From positions 1 through 21,269 of the forward strand of contig RFIR01000324.1 of NCBI GenBank assembly GCA_003695135.1: a DNA stretch of 21,269 nt. The letters run 5' to 3'. Each line of letters begins with the position of its first letter. Positions within the stretch are counted from its first letter, which is position 1. The position numbers and the translations under genes were made by a program. A model generated the notes under the pieces. That model made no database searches. It saw only the letters and a program-made list of their open reading frames with translations, and was not told the origin of the DNA. Below, piece by piece: positions 7,127 through 13,982 of the stretch. This DNA comes from Alphaproteobacteria bacterium (GTDB lineage Bacteria > Pseudomonadota > Alphaproteobacteria > Rhodobacterales > Rhodobacteraceae).

Positions 7127-7623
7127 AGGGAAGGTTGCGGCATCTGGCGATCGGCGGCCTCGTCAGCCTGGCGCTGACCCTGGCCACGGCGGTGCTGTCG
7201 GCCTGGCCGAGCTGGCAGAGCCTTCCCGAGGACAGCGCGCTGATCCGGGTGAGCTTTTCGGTCAGCGGCGCCAGGAACTGCCGGGACCGCACGGCGGAGG
7301 AGCTGGCTGCGTTGCCGCGCAACATGCGCCGGAAGCGGGTCTGCGAGCGCAGGCGCTCCCCGGTCCGGCTCTCGATCGGGATCGACGGCGCCACGCTCTT
7401 CGATGCCGCGATCCCGCCCGGCGGGCTGTCCGGCACCGGCCCGTCGCGCGTCTATCGCCGCTTCGAGGTGCCGGCGGGCGACCACCGCATCACCCTGCGG
7501 CTGCAGACCGACCCCGCCGCGCCCGACAAGGCGGTGACGGCGGTGCATGAGGTCACGCTGGACCCGGGGCAGAACATGGCGATAGACTTCGACACGACCA
7601 CGGGCAGCTTTGTCCTCTACTGA
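7123..7623 (+). CDS. Unknown exported or anchored 166-aa protein
   Basis: I do not recognise this family. The ATG overlaps the stop of the preceding fusion gene (ATGA), so it is translationally coupled and probably part of the reductase operon. Residues about 8-28 form a hydrophobic signal or anchor; the rest is predicted periplasmic. Two cysteines, Cys53 and Cys74, bracket a very basic segment (NMRRKRVCERRR). The C-terminal half alternates hydrophobic and polar residues like a beta-sandwich (RFEVPAGDHRITLRL) and ends in DFDTTTGSFVLY. An assembly factor or small periplasmic subunit is possible, perhaps corresponding to the uncharacterised orf1 that follows senC in NorSY clusters, but no similarity can be claimed from inspection. 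Confidence 0.72.
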   Translation: MKGRLRHLAIGGLVSLALTLATAVLSAWPSWQSLPEDSALIRVSFSVSGARNCRDRTAEELAALPRNMRRKRVCERRRSPVRLSIGIDGATLFDAAIPPGGLSGTGPSRVYRRFEVPAGDHRITLRLQTDPAAPDKAVTAVHEVTLDPGQNMAIDFDTTTGSFVLY

Positions 7624-7633
7624 GGGAGGGTGC

Positions 7634-8041
7634 ATGGCCCTGCTGGAATGGAGAGACGAGTTCAGCGTCGGCGATCCCGCCGTCGATCACGAGCATCGCG
7701 AACTCATCGATCTGGTGAACCGGGCCGCGGGCGCGATCTCGGCCGGCGCCTCGGAGGAGGAGATCGACCGCGCCTTCGGTGATCTTTTGCGGGCGGTCTC
7801 GGCGCATTTCGCGCATGAGGAGCGGCAGATGCGTGCGGCTTCCTACGATGAACTGGCCGAACACAAGGCCGATCACGAGCGGCTGATCGATGCGCTGCGC
7901 GACATCATGGATGGGGGGGCGGCGGACGCCGAGGCGGCAAGCGAGGCGCTGGTGAAGGTGCTTGGCGACTGGTTCACCGGCCATTTCGCCAGCCATGACG
8001 CGCGCCTGCACCGCCGGCTCGGGCCGCATCACCCGCACTGA
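7634..8041 (+). CDS. Bacteriohemerythrin
   Basis: This 135-aa four-helix-bundle protein has the full set of di-iron ligands in canonical order: His21, His58 and Glu62 (HFAHEE), His77 and His81 (HKADH), and His117 and Asp122 (HFASHD). Hemerythrins bind O2 reversibly, and bacterial forms also bind NO; they act in the cytoplasm as storage, delivery or sensing proteins. The ATG at 7634 follows GAGGGAGGG and lies 10 bases after the previous stop, so it probably ends the reductase operon. Next to a suspected NO reductase, NO scavenging or protection of the enzyme from O2 is an attractive but unproven role. There is no signal peptide and no fused output domain. Confidence 0.93.
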   Translation: MALLEWRDEFSVGDPAVDHEHRELIDLVNRAAGAISAGASEEEIDRAFGDLLRAVSAHFAHEERQMRAASYDELAEHKADHERLIDALRDIMDGGAADAEAASEALVKVLGDWFTGHFASHDARLHRRLGPHHPH

Positions 8042-8102
8042 CCGGCCGGGCGCGATGGCGGGCGGGCAGCCCGGCATTGTCCTGCAGGGGACCGCGCCGA
8101 CA

Positions 8103-8116
8103 GGATGGGCCCATCC
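8103..8116. promoter_or_regulatory. 14-bp perfect palindrome upstream of the TfoX-domain gene
   Basis: GGATGGGCCCATCC is self-complementary over 14 bases and lies just before the ribosome site (GCAGGAGGG) of the gene at 8133. It could be a dimer operator or a short hairpin masking translation. In GC-rich DNA such palindromes can arise by chance, so the assignment is weak. Confidence 0.25.
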
Positions 8117-8132
8117 GCAGGAGGGACCGCCC

Positions 8133-8483
8133 ATGGCCTATGACGAGGGAATGGCACAGACACTGCGCGAGGCGCTGGAAGGGCTGCCCGGCATCTCGGA
8201 GAAGAAGATGTTCGGCGGGCTGTGCTTCCTGATGAACGGCAACATGGTCTGCGGCGTCCATGGCGGCAGCAGGCACGAACCGGTGCCGGGCTGCATGTTC
8301 CGTGTCGGGCCGGAGCGGATGGAGCAGGCGCTGGCGATCCCCGGCACCGCGACGATGGCCTTCACCGGCCGGCCGATGAAGGGGATGGTCGAGGCCAATG
8401 CGGCGGTACTGGCCGATGACGCCCGCCGCGGCGCGCTGGTCGGTCTCGCCGTCGCTTTCGCCTCCTCGCTGCCGCCGAAATAG
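8133..8483 (+). CDS. TfoX N-terminal-domain protein
   Basis: This 116-aa protein matches the TfoX N-terminal domain pattern: a helical start, then SEKKMFGGLCFLMNGNMVCGV, and later the conserved TMAFTGRPMKGMVEA segment. Standalone versions of this domain are common in alphaproteobacteria and their function is not established; full-length TfoX in gammaproteobacteria regulates competence, but the C-terminal helix-hairpin-helix domain is absent here. The ATG at 8133 has a good ribosome site (AGGAGGG, 8119-8125); in-frame codons upstream lie in the 91-base gap after the hemerythrin gene. No clear link to the reductase operon. Confidence 0.85.
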   Translation: MAYDEGMAQTLREALEGLPGISEKKMFGGLCFLMNGNMVCGVHGGSRHEPVPGCMFRVGPERMEQALAIPGTATMAFTGRPMKGMVEANAAVLADDARRGALVGLAVAFASSLPPK

Positions 8484-8550
8484 CGCCCCGTCTAGACAAG
8501 CCGGGCGAAAGCGCCTACCCAGATTGCGGCTGCGAGGGGCAAGGAGCGGG

Positions 8551-8943
8551 ATGGATCTCTATTTCCGCATCAAGGAGAATGGCGCCGTCGTCTTCCGGCT
8601 CGATGTCGAGAACCGCAACCGGCGGCTGGAGATGATCCCCGTCGCGCAGGTCAATCTGCGCAGCGGCGAGATCCGCGTTCAGGGCCGGCAGGAGCTGAGC
8701 GAGGAAGAACGGGCCGAGATCGAGGCCTGGATCGAGCTGCGCCGCGCGGTGCTGGACCAGCGGGACCGGGACAGGCTGCCCAATCTGATCGAGGCGCTCA
8801 ACGAGGCCGCGCACTGGGTGCAGGGAAAGGCGCCCGATGCGGTGATCGAGGAGACCGCCGATGCGGTGCTGATGGCGATGCACGATCTGCGCAGCGCCAT
8901 CGTCCGCCGCAAGGCCGAGCGGCTGGAGCGGGAAAAGGGCTGA
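8551..8943 (+). CDS. Hypothetical 130-aa cytoplasmic protein
   Basis: I do not recognise this gene. The ATG at 8551 follows AAGGAGCGGG. The N-terminal third is beta-like (MDLYFRIKENGAVVFRLDVE) and the rest is strongly helical and charged, with acidic and basic heptad-like stretches from about residue 49 to the end (ELSEEERAEIEAWIELRR; RRKAERLEREKG). It has no signal peptide, membrane span or Cys cluster. It lies 67 bases after the TfoX-domain gene on the same strand and converges on the Sel1-repeat gene. Codon use matches its neighbours. It is probably a real conserved protein, but no function can be given. Confidence 0.75.
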   Translation: MDLYFRIKENGAVVFRLDVENRNRRLEMIPVAQVNLRSGEIRVQGRQELSEEERAEIEAWIELRRAVLDQRDRDRLPNLIEALNEAAHWVQGKAPDAVIEETADAVLMAMHDLRSAIVRRKAERLEREKG

Positions 8944-9036
8944 TCCGGCCCTCGGAGGGCGCGGCGAGTGGGCACGCCATGAATGCGCACCCTGCCTCGC
9001 TGAAGGCGGGGCCACAATCCGGCCCGACCGCTGCCG

Positions 9037-9732
9037 CTACCCCTGCGGCTTCGGCGTTTTTCCCACGATGGTTGCCGCGCGCGCAGCCAGCGCGTCGATC
9101 TGCGCCGGCGTGATGCCGGGCGCCAGTTCGATGCAGCGGGCGCGCTCGCCCTCGGCGCCGGCCTGCAGCGCCACCAGCCACCACAGGCAGGCCTCGCCCG
9201 GCTCGCGCGCCTTGATGACCCCGGCGAGGATCATCTCCGCGAGCTGCTTCGCCGCCGAGGCATGCCCGGCGCGCGCCGCCATGCGCAGCCAGTATTCGCC
9301 GCGCTCGGCATCGGCAGCCACGCCGCGCCCGTCGAACAAGAGGTTGGCGAGGCTGTGGGCGGCCCGGGCACTGCCCGCCTCGGCCGCCTTCGCGTACCAC
9401 GCAGCCGCTTCGGCGAGATCGGCCGGCCCGCCAATGCCCCGTTCGAGCATCTGCGCGTAATCGTTCATCGCCCCGACATGGCCCGCCTTCGCCGCGCGGC
9501 CCGCCCAGAGGCGGGCAAGGATCGGGTCCTTCGGCACATGCAGCCCCAGCCGGTAGGCGCGCGCCATCGCCGCCATGCCCTCGGGCGTCTCGAGGTCGAT
9601 GGAACCTGGCTTGCCGACCACCACCTGCTCGGGCGGGGTCTCGCCTTCCTCCTCGCCCCACCAGCCGCAGGCGCGTGCACCGCCCGACGCGAGCAGGACG
9701 GCAAGGCAGGCGATGATTGCAGCGCGGATCAT
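9037..9732 (-). CDS. Exported Sel1-repeat protein at the end of the Mo-oxidoreductase operon
   Basis: This 231-aa protein has a signal peptide (MIRAAIIACLAVLLASGGARA, cleavage near residue 21-22) and at least three Sel1-like/TPR-type helical repeats. Examples are AMNDYAQMLERGIGGPADLA, AAHSLANLLFDGRGVAADAE and SAAKQLAEMILAGVIKAREP, each followed by an A-x-W/Y-aromatic helix. Such repeats mediate protein-protein contacts. The ATG at 9732 overlaps the TorD-like stop in an ATGA junction, so the two are coupled. A periplasmic scaffold or assembly role for the oxidoreductase is inferred from context only. An in-frame extension to 9861 lies inside the chaperone gene and is rejected. Confidence 0.85.
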   Translation of the reverse strand: MIRAAIIACLAVLLASGGARACGWWGEEEGETPPEQVVVGKPGSIDLETPEGMAAMARAYRLGLHVPKDPILARLWAGRAAKAGHVGAMNDYAQMLERGIGGPADLAEAAAWYAKAAEAGSARAAHSLANLLFDGRGVAADAERGEYWLRMAARAGHASAAKQLAEMILAGVIKAREPGEACLWWLVALQAGAEGERARCIELAPGITPAQIDALAARAATIVGKTPKPQG

Positions 9733-10376
9733 CGCGCCCCTCCTGTGCCGGCCAGCGCCTCGCGGTCGCTCTGCACGAATTCGGCCAGCGCGCGCGCCAG
9801 ATTGGCGTAGAAGGGGCCCTGCGCACGCGCTGCGACCTGCCCGGCCAGCCGATCCAGCCACTGCCCGAGATGCTGCTCGAGAAAATCACGCTGGATCGCA
9901 CGCGCCCGTTCGGCGGTCTCGTGGTCATGCCCGGCGACCGCCCCGGCCTCACGCCGGGCGAGATCGGCCATGAATTCCAGCTCCACCGCGATGTGATCGG
10001 CCATCTCGCCGCTCTCGGGCGGCACGCGATAACCGACGCTGGCGAGGAAGCGCTCCACCTCTTCGCTGCGCTTGCCGTGAAGCTCGTCATCGCCGGCTAG
10101 CATCAGCCCCTCATAGGGCATGATCTTGCCCTCGGGGTCGTGGAAGATGTGGGTGAAGTCGATCGCGAGCGCCTCGCGCAGGTCCCGGGCCGGGGCGCTG
10201 GCGAAGTCCGGGCCCGGGTCGATGCCCGCCGCGGCAAGTGCGGCGAGCATCTGGGGATTGCGCAGCCCCTCGACCTGTCCGGCATCGAGCGGACGGCGGA
10301 AGATCGCGGCCATCAGCGCGTAGAACTCCGCCCTGGCCGCGATCAGGCCGGCGTCGGTTGACGCCTGCCCGCTCAT
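9729..10376 (-). CDS. TorD/DmsD-family Mo-enzyme maturation chaperone
   Basis: This 215-aa all-helical protein of the TorD family binds the Tat signal and apo-form of a molybdoenzyme in the cytoplasm until cofactor insertion is complete. The family hallmark, a segment like FTHIFHDPEGKIMPYEG (about 76-92, corresponding to E/D-x-x-x-LF-x-GPG-x-x-x-P-x-x-S/E in the family), is visible, followed by DHIAVELEFMADLARREA (about 130-147), the second conserved block. The ATG at 10376 overlaps the stop of the catalytic-subunit gene (ATGA), which supports this start and ties the chaperone to that enzyme, whose precursor has a Tat signal. No membrane segment or signal peptide is present. Confidence 0.88.
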   Translation of the reverse strand: MSGQASTDAGLIAARAEFYALMAAIFRRPLDAGQVEGLRNPQMLAALAAAGIDPGPDFASAPARDLREALAIDFTHIFHDPEGKIMPYEGLMLAGDDELHGKRSEEVERFLASVGYRVPPESGEMADHIAVELEFMADLARREAGAVAGHDHETAERARAIQRDFLEQHLGQWLDRLAGQVAARAQGPFYANLARALAEFVQSDREALAGTGGAR

Positions 10377-12943
10377 GCCGCAGCCACCTTCTCGACCTTG
10401 ACCACGGTGTCGTTCCAGCGCTGCTCTCCGCCGATGGGATCGGGCTTGTTGGGGATCAGCCAGTTGGGATGCGCCCCGCGATCGTCGCTCCACCAGATGC
10501 GGTCGAGGTCCGGATCCTTCTCGTTGAGGCGGAATTCCTCGGGCGCCGCAGAGCCGGAGGCATAGCGGCCGTATTTCCAGTGCCCGCAATGGTTGGAGAT
10601 CGCCACCACACCGGGCACCACCGCCGGCGTCACCCGCGCCTTGGTGGTGATCTCGCCCTTCTCGGATTTCACCTTGATCAGATCGCCATTGGCGATGCCG
10701 CGCGCGGCGGCGGTCTCGGGATTAATCCAGGCCGGGTTGGCGTGGTAGATCTCGGTCAGCCACTTGCAGTTCTGGGTCCGCGAGTGCGACTGCACGTTGA
10801 CCTTGAAGGTGGTCAGGATCAGGTCGTCCTTGCCCAGCTCCTGATGCTCCGGGATCGGATAGTAGCTGGGCATCGGCTTGAAGCCCTTCTCCTCCATCAG
10901 TTCGGAGTAGATTTCCATGTACCCGGTCTTGTTCACCTTGTCGGGCACGAAGCCGCGATAGACCTTGTCGCCGATCCGCTGGCCGACATAGCCCTTGTAG
11001 GCGTTCTTGGTGTGCATGTAGCCCTTCTCGAGCGCCTCCTCGCGGCTCCTGGCCTTGGACTTCTTCCAGTTCCAGTAGAGCTGCTCCCTGACGTCATAGA
11101 TCACATCCTCGGCCTTGTAGTCCGATTCCGGGATCTCGCGCAGATAGGAGTAGTAGACCGGCTTGGTCTGAGGGTTGTGATAGACCCCGTGCGTCTTCAT
11201 GTACTCGAAGCCGCCGGCCGCCTTGACCTCCGGCGTCATCTCGCAGGAGAGCCGGACGAACTCTTCCTTGGTCTTGAAGCCCAGCGGCATGCCCATCCGC
11301 TCGGCAAGGTCGCAGACCACGTCGCCGAAGTCGCGGGTCTCGCCCATCGGCGGCACGATCGGCTGGCGGATATAGTATTCCGGCACCTGGTTGGGCGAGA
11401 CCATGTCCTCCCAGTCCCAGCGTTCCAGATAGGTCGCCTCGGGCAGGATCAGATCGGCAAGCGCTGCGGATTCGTCGTAGAACGGGGTCACCGCCACCGT
11501 GAAGGGCAGGATGCTCTCGTCCTTGAGGATCTCCTCGTTCGCCTTGCAGTCGCCGTTGGAATAGACCGGCTGGTACTTGTACCACATGTAGACCTCGGGC
11601 CGGCCGAACGAACCTTCCCGGATGACATCGAAGATCTGGTTGCTGACATGGTGGTTCGGGAAGGCCACCTGCCCCTCGAAGCCCTTGGTGACCTCGAGCA
11701 CGCCGGACTTGGGCTTGTCCTTGGGGCCCTTCGGGTACTTCCACTTGGGACCCACCGCCTTCAGCCGCCCGCCGGGGTTGTCGATGTTGCCGGTGATCGC
11801 GGCCAGCATCTGCAGCGCCCGCTCGGCCTCCACGCCGAAGGCATGGGTGATCGGCCCGCGATAGCTGATGATCGCCGCGGGATGCTTGCTCGCCAGCTCG
11901 CGCGCGATGGCGACGATCTTTTCGGCCGGCACGCCGCTGATGCCCTCGGCCCATTCCGGCGTGTATTCGGCCAGATGCGCCTTGAGCGCGGCGATCTTCT
12001 CCTCGGTGGTGGCGCCGACATCCCTGGTGACCCGGCAGAAGCGCAGGAACTCGCGCCCCTCCACCGGCATCAGATCCTCGTTCACGATCACGTTGCACAT
12101 CGCCAGGATCACGGCGATGTCGGTGCCGGGCTTGACCGGGATCCATTCGGAGGATTTGGCCGCCGTGTTCGACAGCCGCACGTCGAAGGTGATCATGCGC
12201 AGGTTGCGCTCGACCAGCGCGCGGGCCAGCCGGTGCGCCACCGGGGTGTGGTTGGTGTGTGCCTCGAAGACGTTGGAGCCGAAGTTGAGGATGAACTGGG
12301 TGTTGTCGAAATCCCAGTTGTCGTAGTGACCGCCCCAGCTCAGCTCCTGTGCCACCCATTTCGAGCCTTCGCAGATCGAGGTGTGGTCGCCGATGGTGCC
12401 GGTGCCGTAGGTGGCCAGGAACACGCTCTTGACCATCTTCGAGGTCGAGGACTTCATGCGCCCGTAGTGGAACATGAACTTCTCCGGCGTGCCGGCATCG
12501 CGCAGCTTCTTCAGCCGCTCCGCGATCTCGTCCAGCGCCTCGTCCCATCTCACCCGCTTCCACTTGCCCTCGCCGCGTTTGCCCACGCGGCGCATCGGGT
12601 AGAGGATGCGGTCGGGGTCGTAGACATGGTTGACGCCGGCCTGCGCCTTGGCGCACAGCGTGCCCTCGGTGCGGATCGAGTTCATCTGCGGCGAGATCTT
12701 CTCCAGCCGGCCGTTCTCGACATAGCCCACCATCGGACAGCGGGTCACGCACTGGTAGCAGGCCGAGGGTACCGCCTTGCGCTCCTCATAGGTGATGGGG
12801 GAGAAGTCCTTGCCACCATGGAGCAGCGGCCCGGCATGGACGCCGGCGGATTGCAGCCTGGCATCGGCGCGGGCGCGGCTGCCCAGAAGGCCGGCCGAGG
12901 CCGCGATGGCGCCAAGCTTCAGGAAATCGCGTCTGTTGGTCAT
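10373..12943 (-). CDS. Tat-exported molybdopterin oxidoreductase catalytic subunit (Psr/Phs/Arr type)
   Basis: This is an 856-aa bis-MGD enzyme of the DMSO reductase superfamily. It opens with a twin-arginine signal (NRRDFLKLGAIAASAGLL, 3-20), so it is periplasmic. A [4Fe-4S] motif C-x2-C-x3-C-x27-C uses Cys62, Cys65, Cys69 and Cys97. The likely Mo ligand is Cys191 in HTSICEGSK. The C-terminal MGD-binding domain begins near residue 710 (QSHSRTQNCKWL). Cys ligation plus the Fe-S and NrfD partner subunits place it near polysulfide, thiosulfate, tetrathionate and arsenate reductases; DMSO/TMAO reductases use Ser. The usual arsenate-reductase RGRY segment aligns with HYGRM (159-163), so arsenate is not supported. 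The substrate remains open. It starts 10 bases after the NrfD gene and overlaps the chaperone. Confidence 0.9.
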   Translation of the reverse strand: MTNRRDFLKLGAIAASAGLLGSRARADARLQSAGVHAGPLLHGGKDFSPITYEERKAVPSACYQCVTRCPMVGYVENGRLEKISPQMNSIRTEGTLCAKAQAGVNHVYDPDRILYPMRRVGKRGEGKWKRVRWDEALDEIAERLKKLRDAGTPEKFMFHYGRMKSSTSKMVKSVFLATYGTGTIGDHTSICEGSKWVAQELSWGGHYDNWDFDNTQFILNFGSNVFEAHTNHTPVAHRLARALVERNLRMITFDVRLSNTAAKSSEWIPVKPGTDIAVILAMCNVIVNEDLMPVEGREFLRFCRVTRDVGATTEEKIAALKAHLAEYTPEWAEGISGVPAEKIVAIARELASKHPAAIISYRGPITHAFGVEAERALQMLAAITGNIDNPGGRLKAVGPKWKYPKGPKDKPKSGVLEVTKGFEGQVAFPNHHVSNQIFDVIREGSFGRPEVYMWYKYQPVYSNGDCKANEEILKDESILPFTVAVTPFYDESAALADLILPEATYLERWDWEDMVSPNQVPEYYIRQPIVPPMGETRDFGDVVCDLAERMGMPLGFKTKEEFVRLSCEMTPEVKAAGGFEYMKTHGVYHNPQTKPVYYSYLREIPESDYKAEDVIYDVREQLYWNWKKSKARSREEALEKGYMHTKNAYKGYVGQRIGDKVYRGFVPDKVNKTGYMEIYSELMEEKGFKPMPSYYPIPEHQELGKDDLILTTFKVNVQSHSRTQNCKWLTEIYHANPAWINPETAAARGIANGDLIKVKSEKGEITTKARVTPAVVPGVVAISNHCGHWKYGRYASGSAAPEEFRLNEKDPDLDRIWWSDDRGAHPNWLIPNKPDPIGGEQRWNDTVVKVEKVAAA

Positions 12944-12953
12944 GACTCTCTCC

Positions 12954-13898
12954 TCACAATCCCATGGGGTGAGTGATCTGGCCGGCGATGATGATGTCGT
13001 AGCGCATCACATAGCCGCCGATGAGCACGCAGAGGGGAACGACGACCGCCACCCACCACGGAACCGGCGCCCGTTCGGCACGGCTGACGCCGAAGCTTGC
13101 CGCCAGCACGATCGGGACCAGGATCCCGAGCACGACCGCCCACAGCCAGAACTGCGTGGCGAAGGCACCGCCCGGCAGCAGGATCTGGATCGCCGCCGAC
13201 TGGTCACCGCTGCCGAAGGCATTGGCGAACAGGACGTAGAGGAACACCAGCACCGCCTGAATGCCGGCCAGGATCAGGATCCAGGCCAGAAGCTGGTGCC
13301 CGCGGCGGACGAAGCGCTTCTCGACCTCCGCATCGCTGTTCTTGCGGTGGAAGATCGCGAACAGGAACAGGACCCCCGCGGCGCCGCTCATGTAGGCCGA
13401 GACCAGGAACATCAGCGGCAGCACCGGCGAGTGCCACAGCGGCCGGGCGGCCAGCGAGGCGTGCAGCACGCCGTAATAGAGGCCCAGGCACAGGCCGAAG
13501 GCGAGGCCGAGCCAGGCCAGGACCTTGCGCCCGCGCGCGAGGTCATCCTCGGCCGAGGCGCCCCGGCGCATGAAGGTCAGCGCGTAGAAGAAGCTGATGG
13601 CGCCGAATATCACCAGGAACCAGGCGCCATAGAACATCGGCGAACGCAGCCCGTGCGCAAAATTGAGATAGACGCGCCAGGCGCGGAACGGGTGCTCGAG
13701 CTCGAAGGGCAGGAGGATGCCGCCGGCGACGATGGCGACAAAGGCCAGGAACGCGCCGTAGCGGGCCACGGTGAAATGCGTCCTGTCGTTCCGGCCCAGC
13801 AACAGCAGCATGGCGCTGACGAAGAACGCACCCACCCCGAGACCCCCGAGATAGATGTAGGTGATATCGAGCAAGCCCCAGAAGTTGTGATCGGTCAT
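12954..13898 (-). CDS. NrfD/PsrC-like membrane subunit
   Basis: This 314-aa protein has about eight hydrophobic helices and belongs to the NrfD/PsrC family, which exchanges electrons between the quinone pool and a periplasmic Fe-S subunit. Visible family traits are the N-terminal helix YIYLGGLGVGAFFVSAM (about 14-30) and the polar LPFELEHPFRAWRVYLNF loop (about 63-80). The latter matches the conserved D/E-L-x-R/H-P region near the quinone site. It contains no heme-ligand pattern, as expected. It lies between the Fe-S and catalytic subunit genes, in the order B-C-A. The ATG at 13898 follows AAAGGACC. Direction of electron flow (quinol oxidation or substrate oxidation) cannot be told from sequence. 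Confidence 0.9.
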   Translation of the reverse strand: MTDHNFWGLLDITYIYLGGLGVGAFFVSAMLLLLGRNDRTHFTVARYGAFLAFVAIVAGGILLPFELEHPFRAWRVYLNFAHGLRSPMFYGAWFLVIFGAISFFYALTFMRRGASAEDDLARGRKVLAWLGLAFGLCLGLYYGVLHASLAARPLWHSPVLPLMFLVSAYMSGAAGVLFLFAIFHRKNSDAEVEKRFVRRGHQLLAWILILAGIQAVLVFLYVLFANAFGSGDQSAAIQILLPGGAFATQFWLWAVVLGILVPIVLAASFGVSRAERAPVPWWVAVVVPLCVLIGGYVMRYDIIIAGQITHPMGL

Positions 13899-13925
13899 GG
13901 CTTGGTCCTTTCATGCCTGTCGGCA

Positions 13926-13947
13926 CCGGGTGCTCGCAGCATCCCGG
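13926..13947 (-). other. Intercistronic hairpin between the Fe-S and NrfD genes
   Basis: Within the 84-base gap between these genes, CCGGGTGCT and AGCATCCCGG pair around a 3-base loop with one bulged base. No U-run follows. It may stabilise the upstream transcript or dampen downstream expression. This gap is the only sizeable one inside the operon. Confidence 0.35.
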
Positions 13948-13982
13948 CCGCCGGACACTGGATGTCGACGGCACGGATCATG

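Noticed and set aside
8941..9036. Intrinsic terminator in the 93-base gap between convergent genes (GCCCT-CGG-AGGGC at 8948-8960)
   Set aside because: The stem is only 5 bp and no T-run follows on either strand.
10373..12943. Formate dehydrogenase catalytic subunit
   Set aside because: The Mo-ligand region is HTSICEGSK and lacks the Sec/Cys-His pair typical of formate dehydrogenases; no NADH-binding subunits or FdhD/FdhE are adjacent, although the three-subunit layout is superficially similar.
10238..12976. A 912-codon open frame on the plus strand opposite the Mo catalytic subunit
   Set aside because: The antisense protein is low-complexity, rich in Leu, Val, Arg, Asp and His, as expected from the complement of a GC-rich gene, and has no domain. 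The minus-strand frame carries the Tat signal, Fe-S motif and MGD enzyme sequence.
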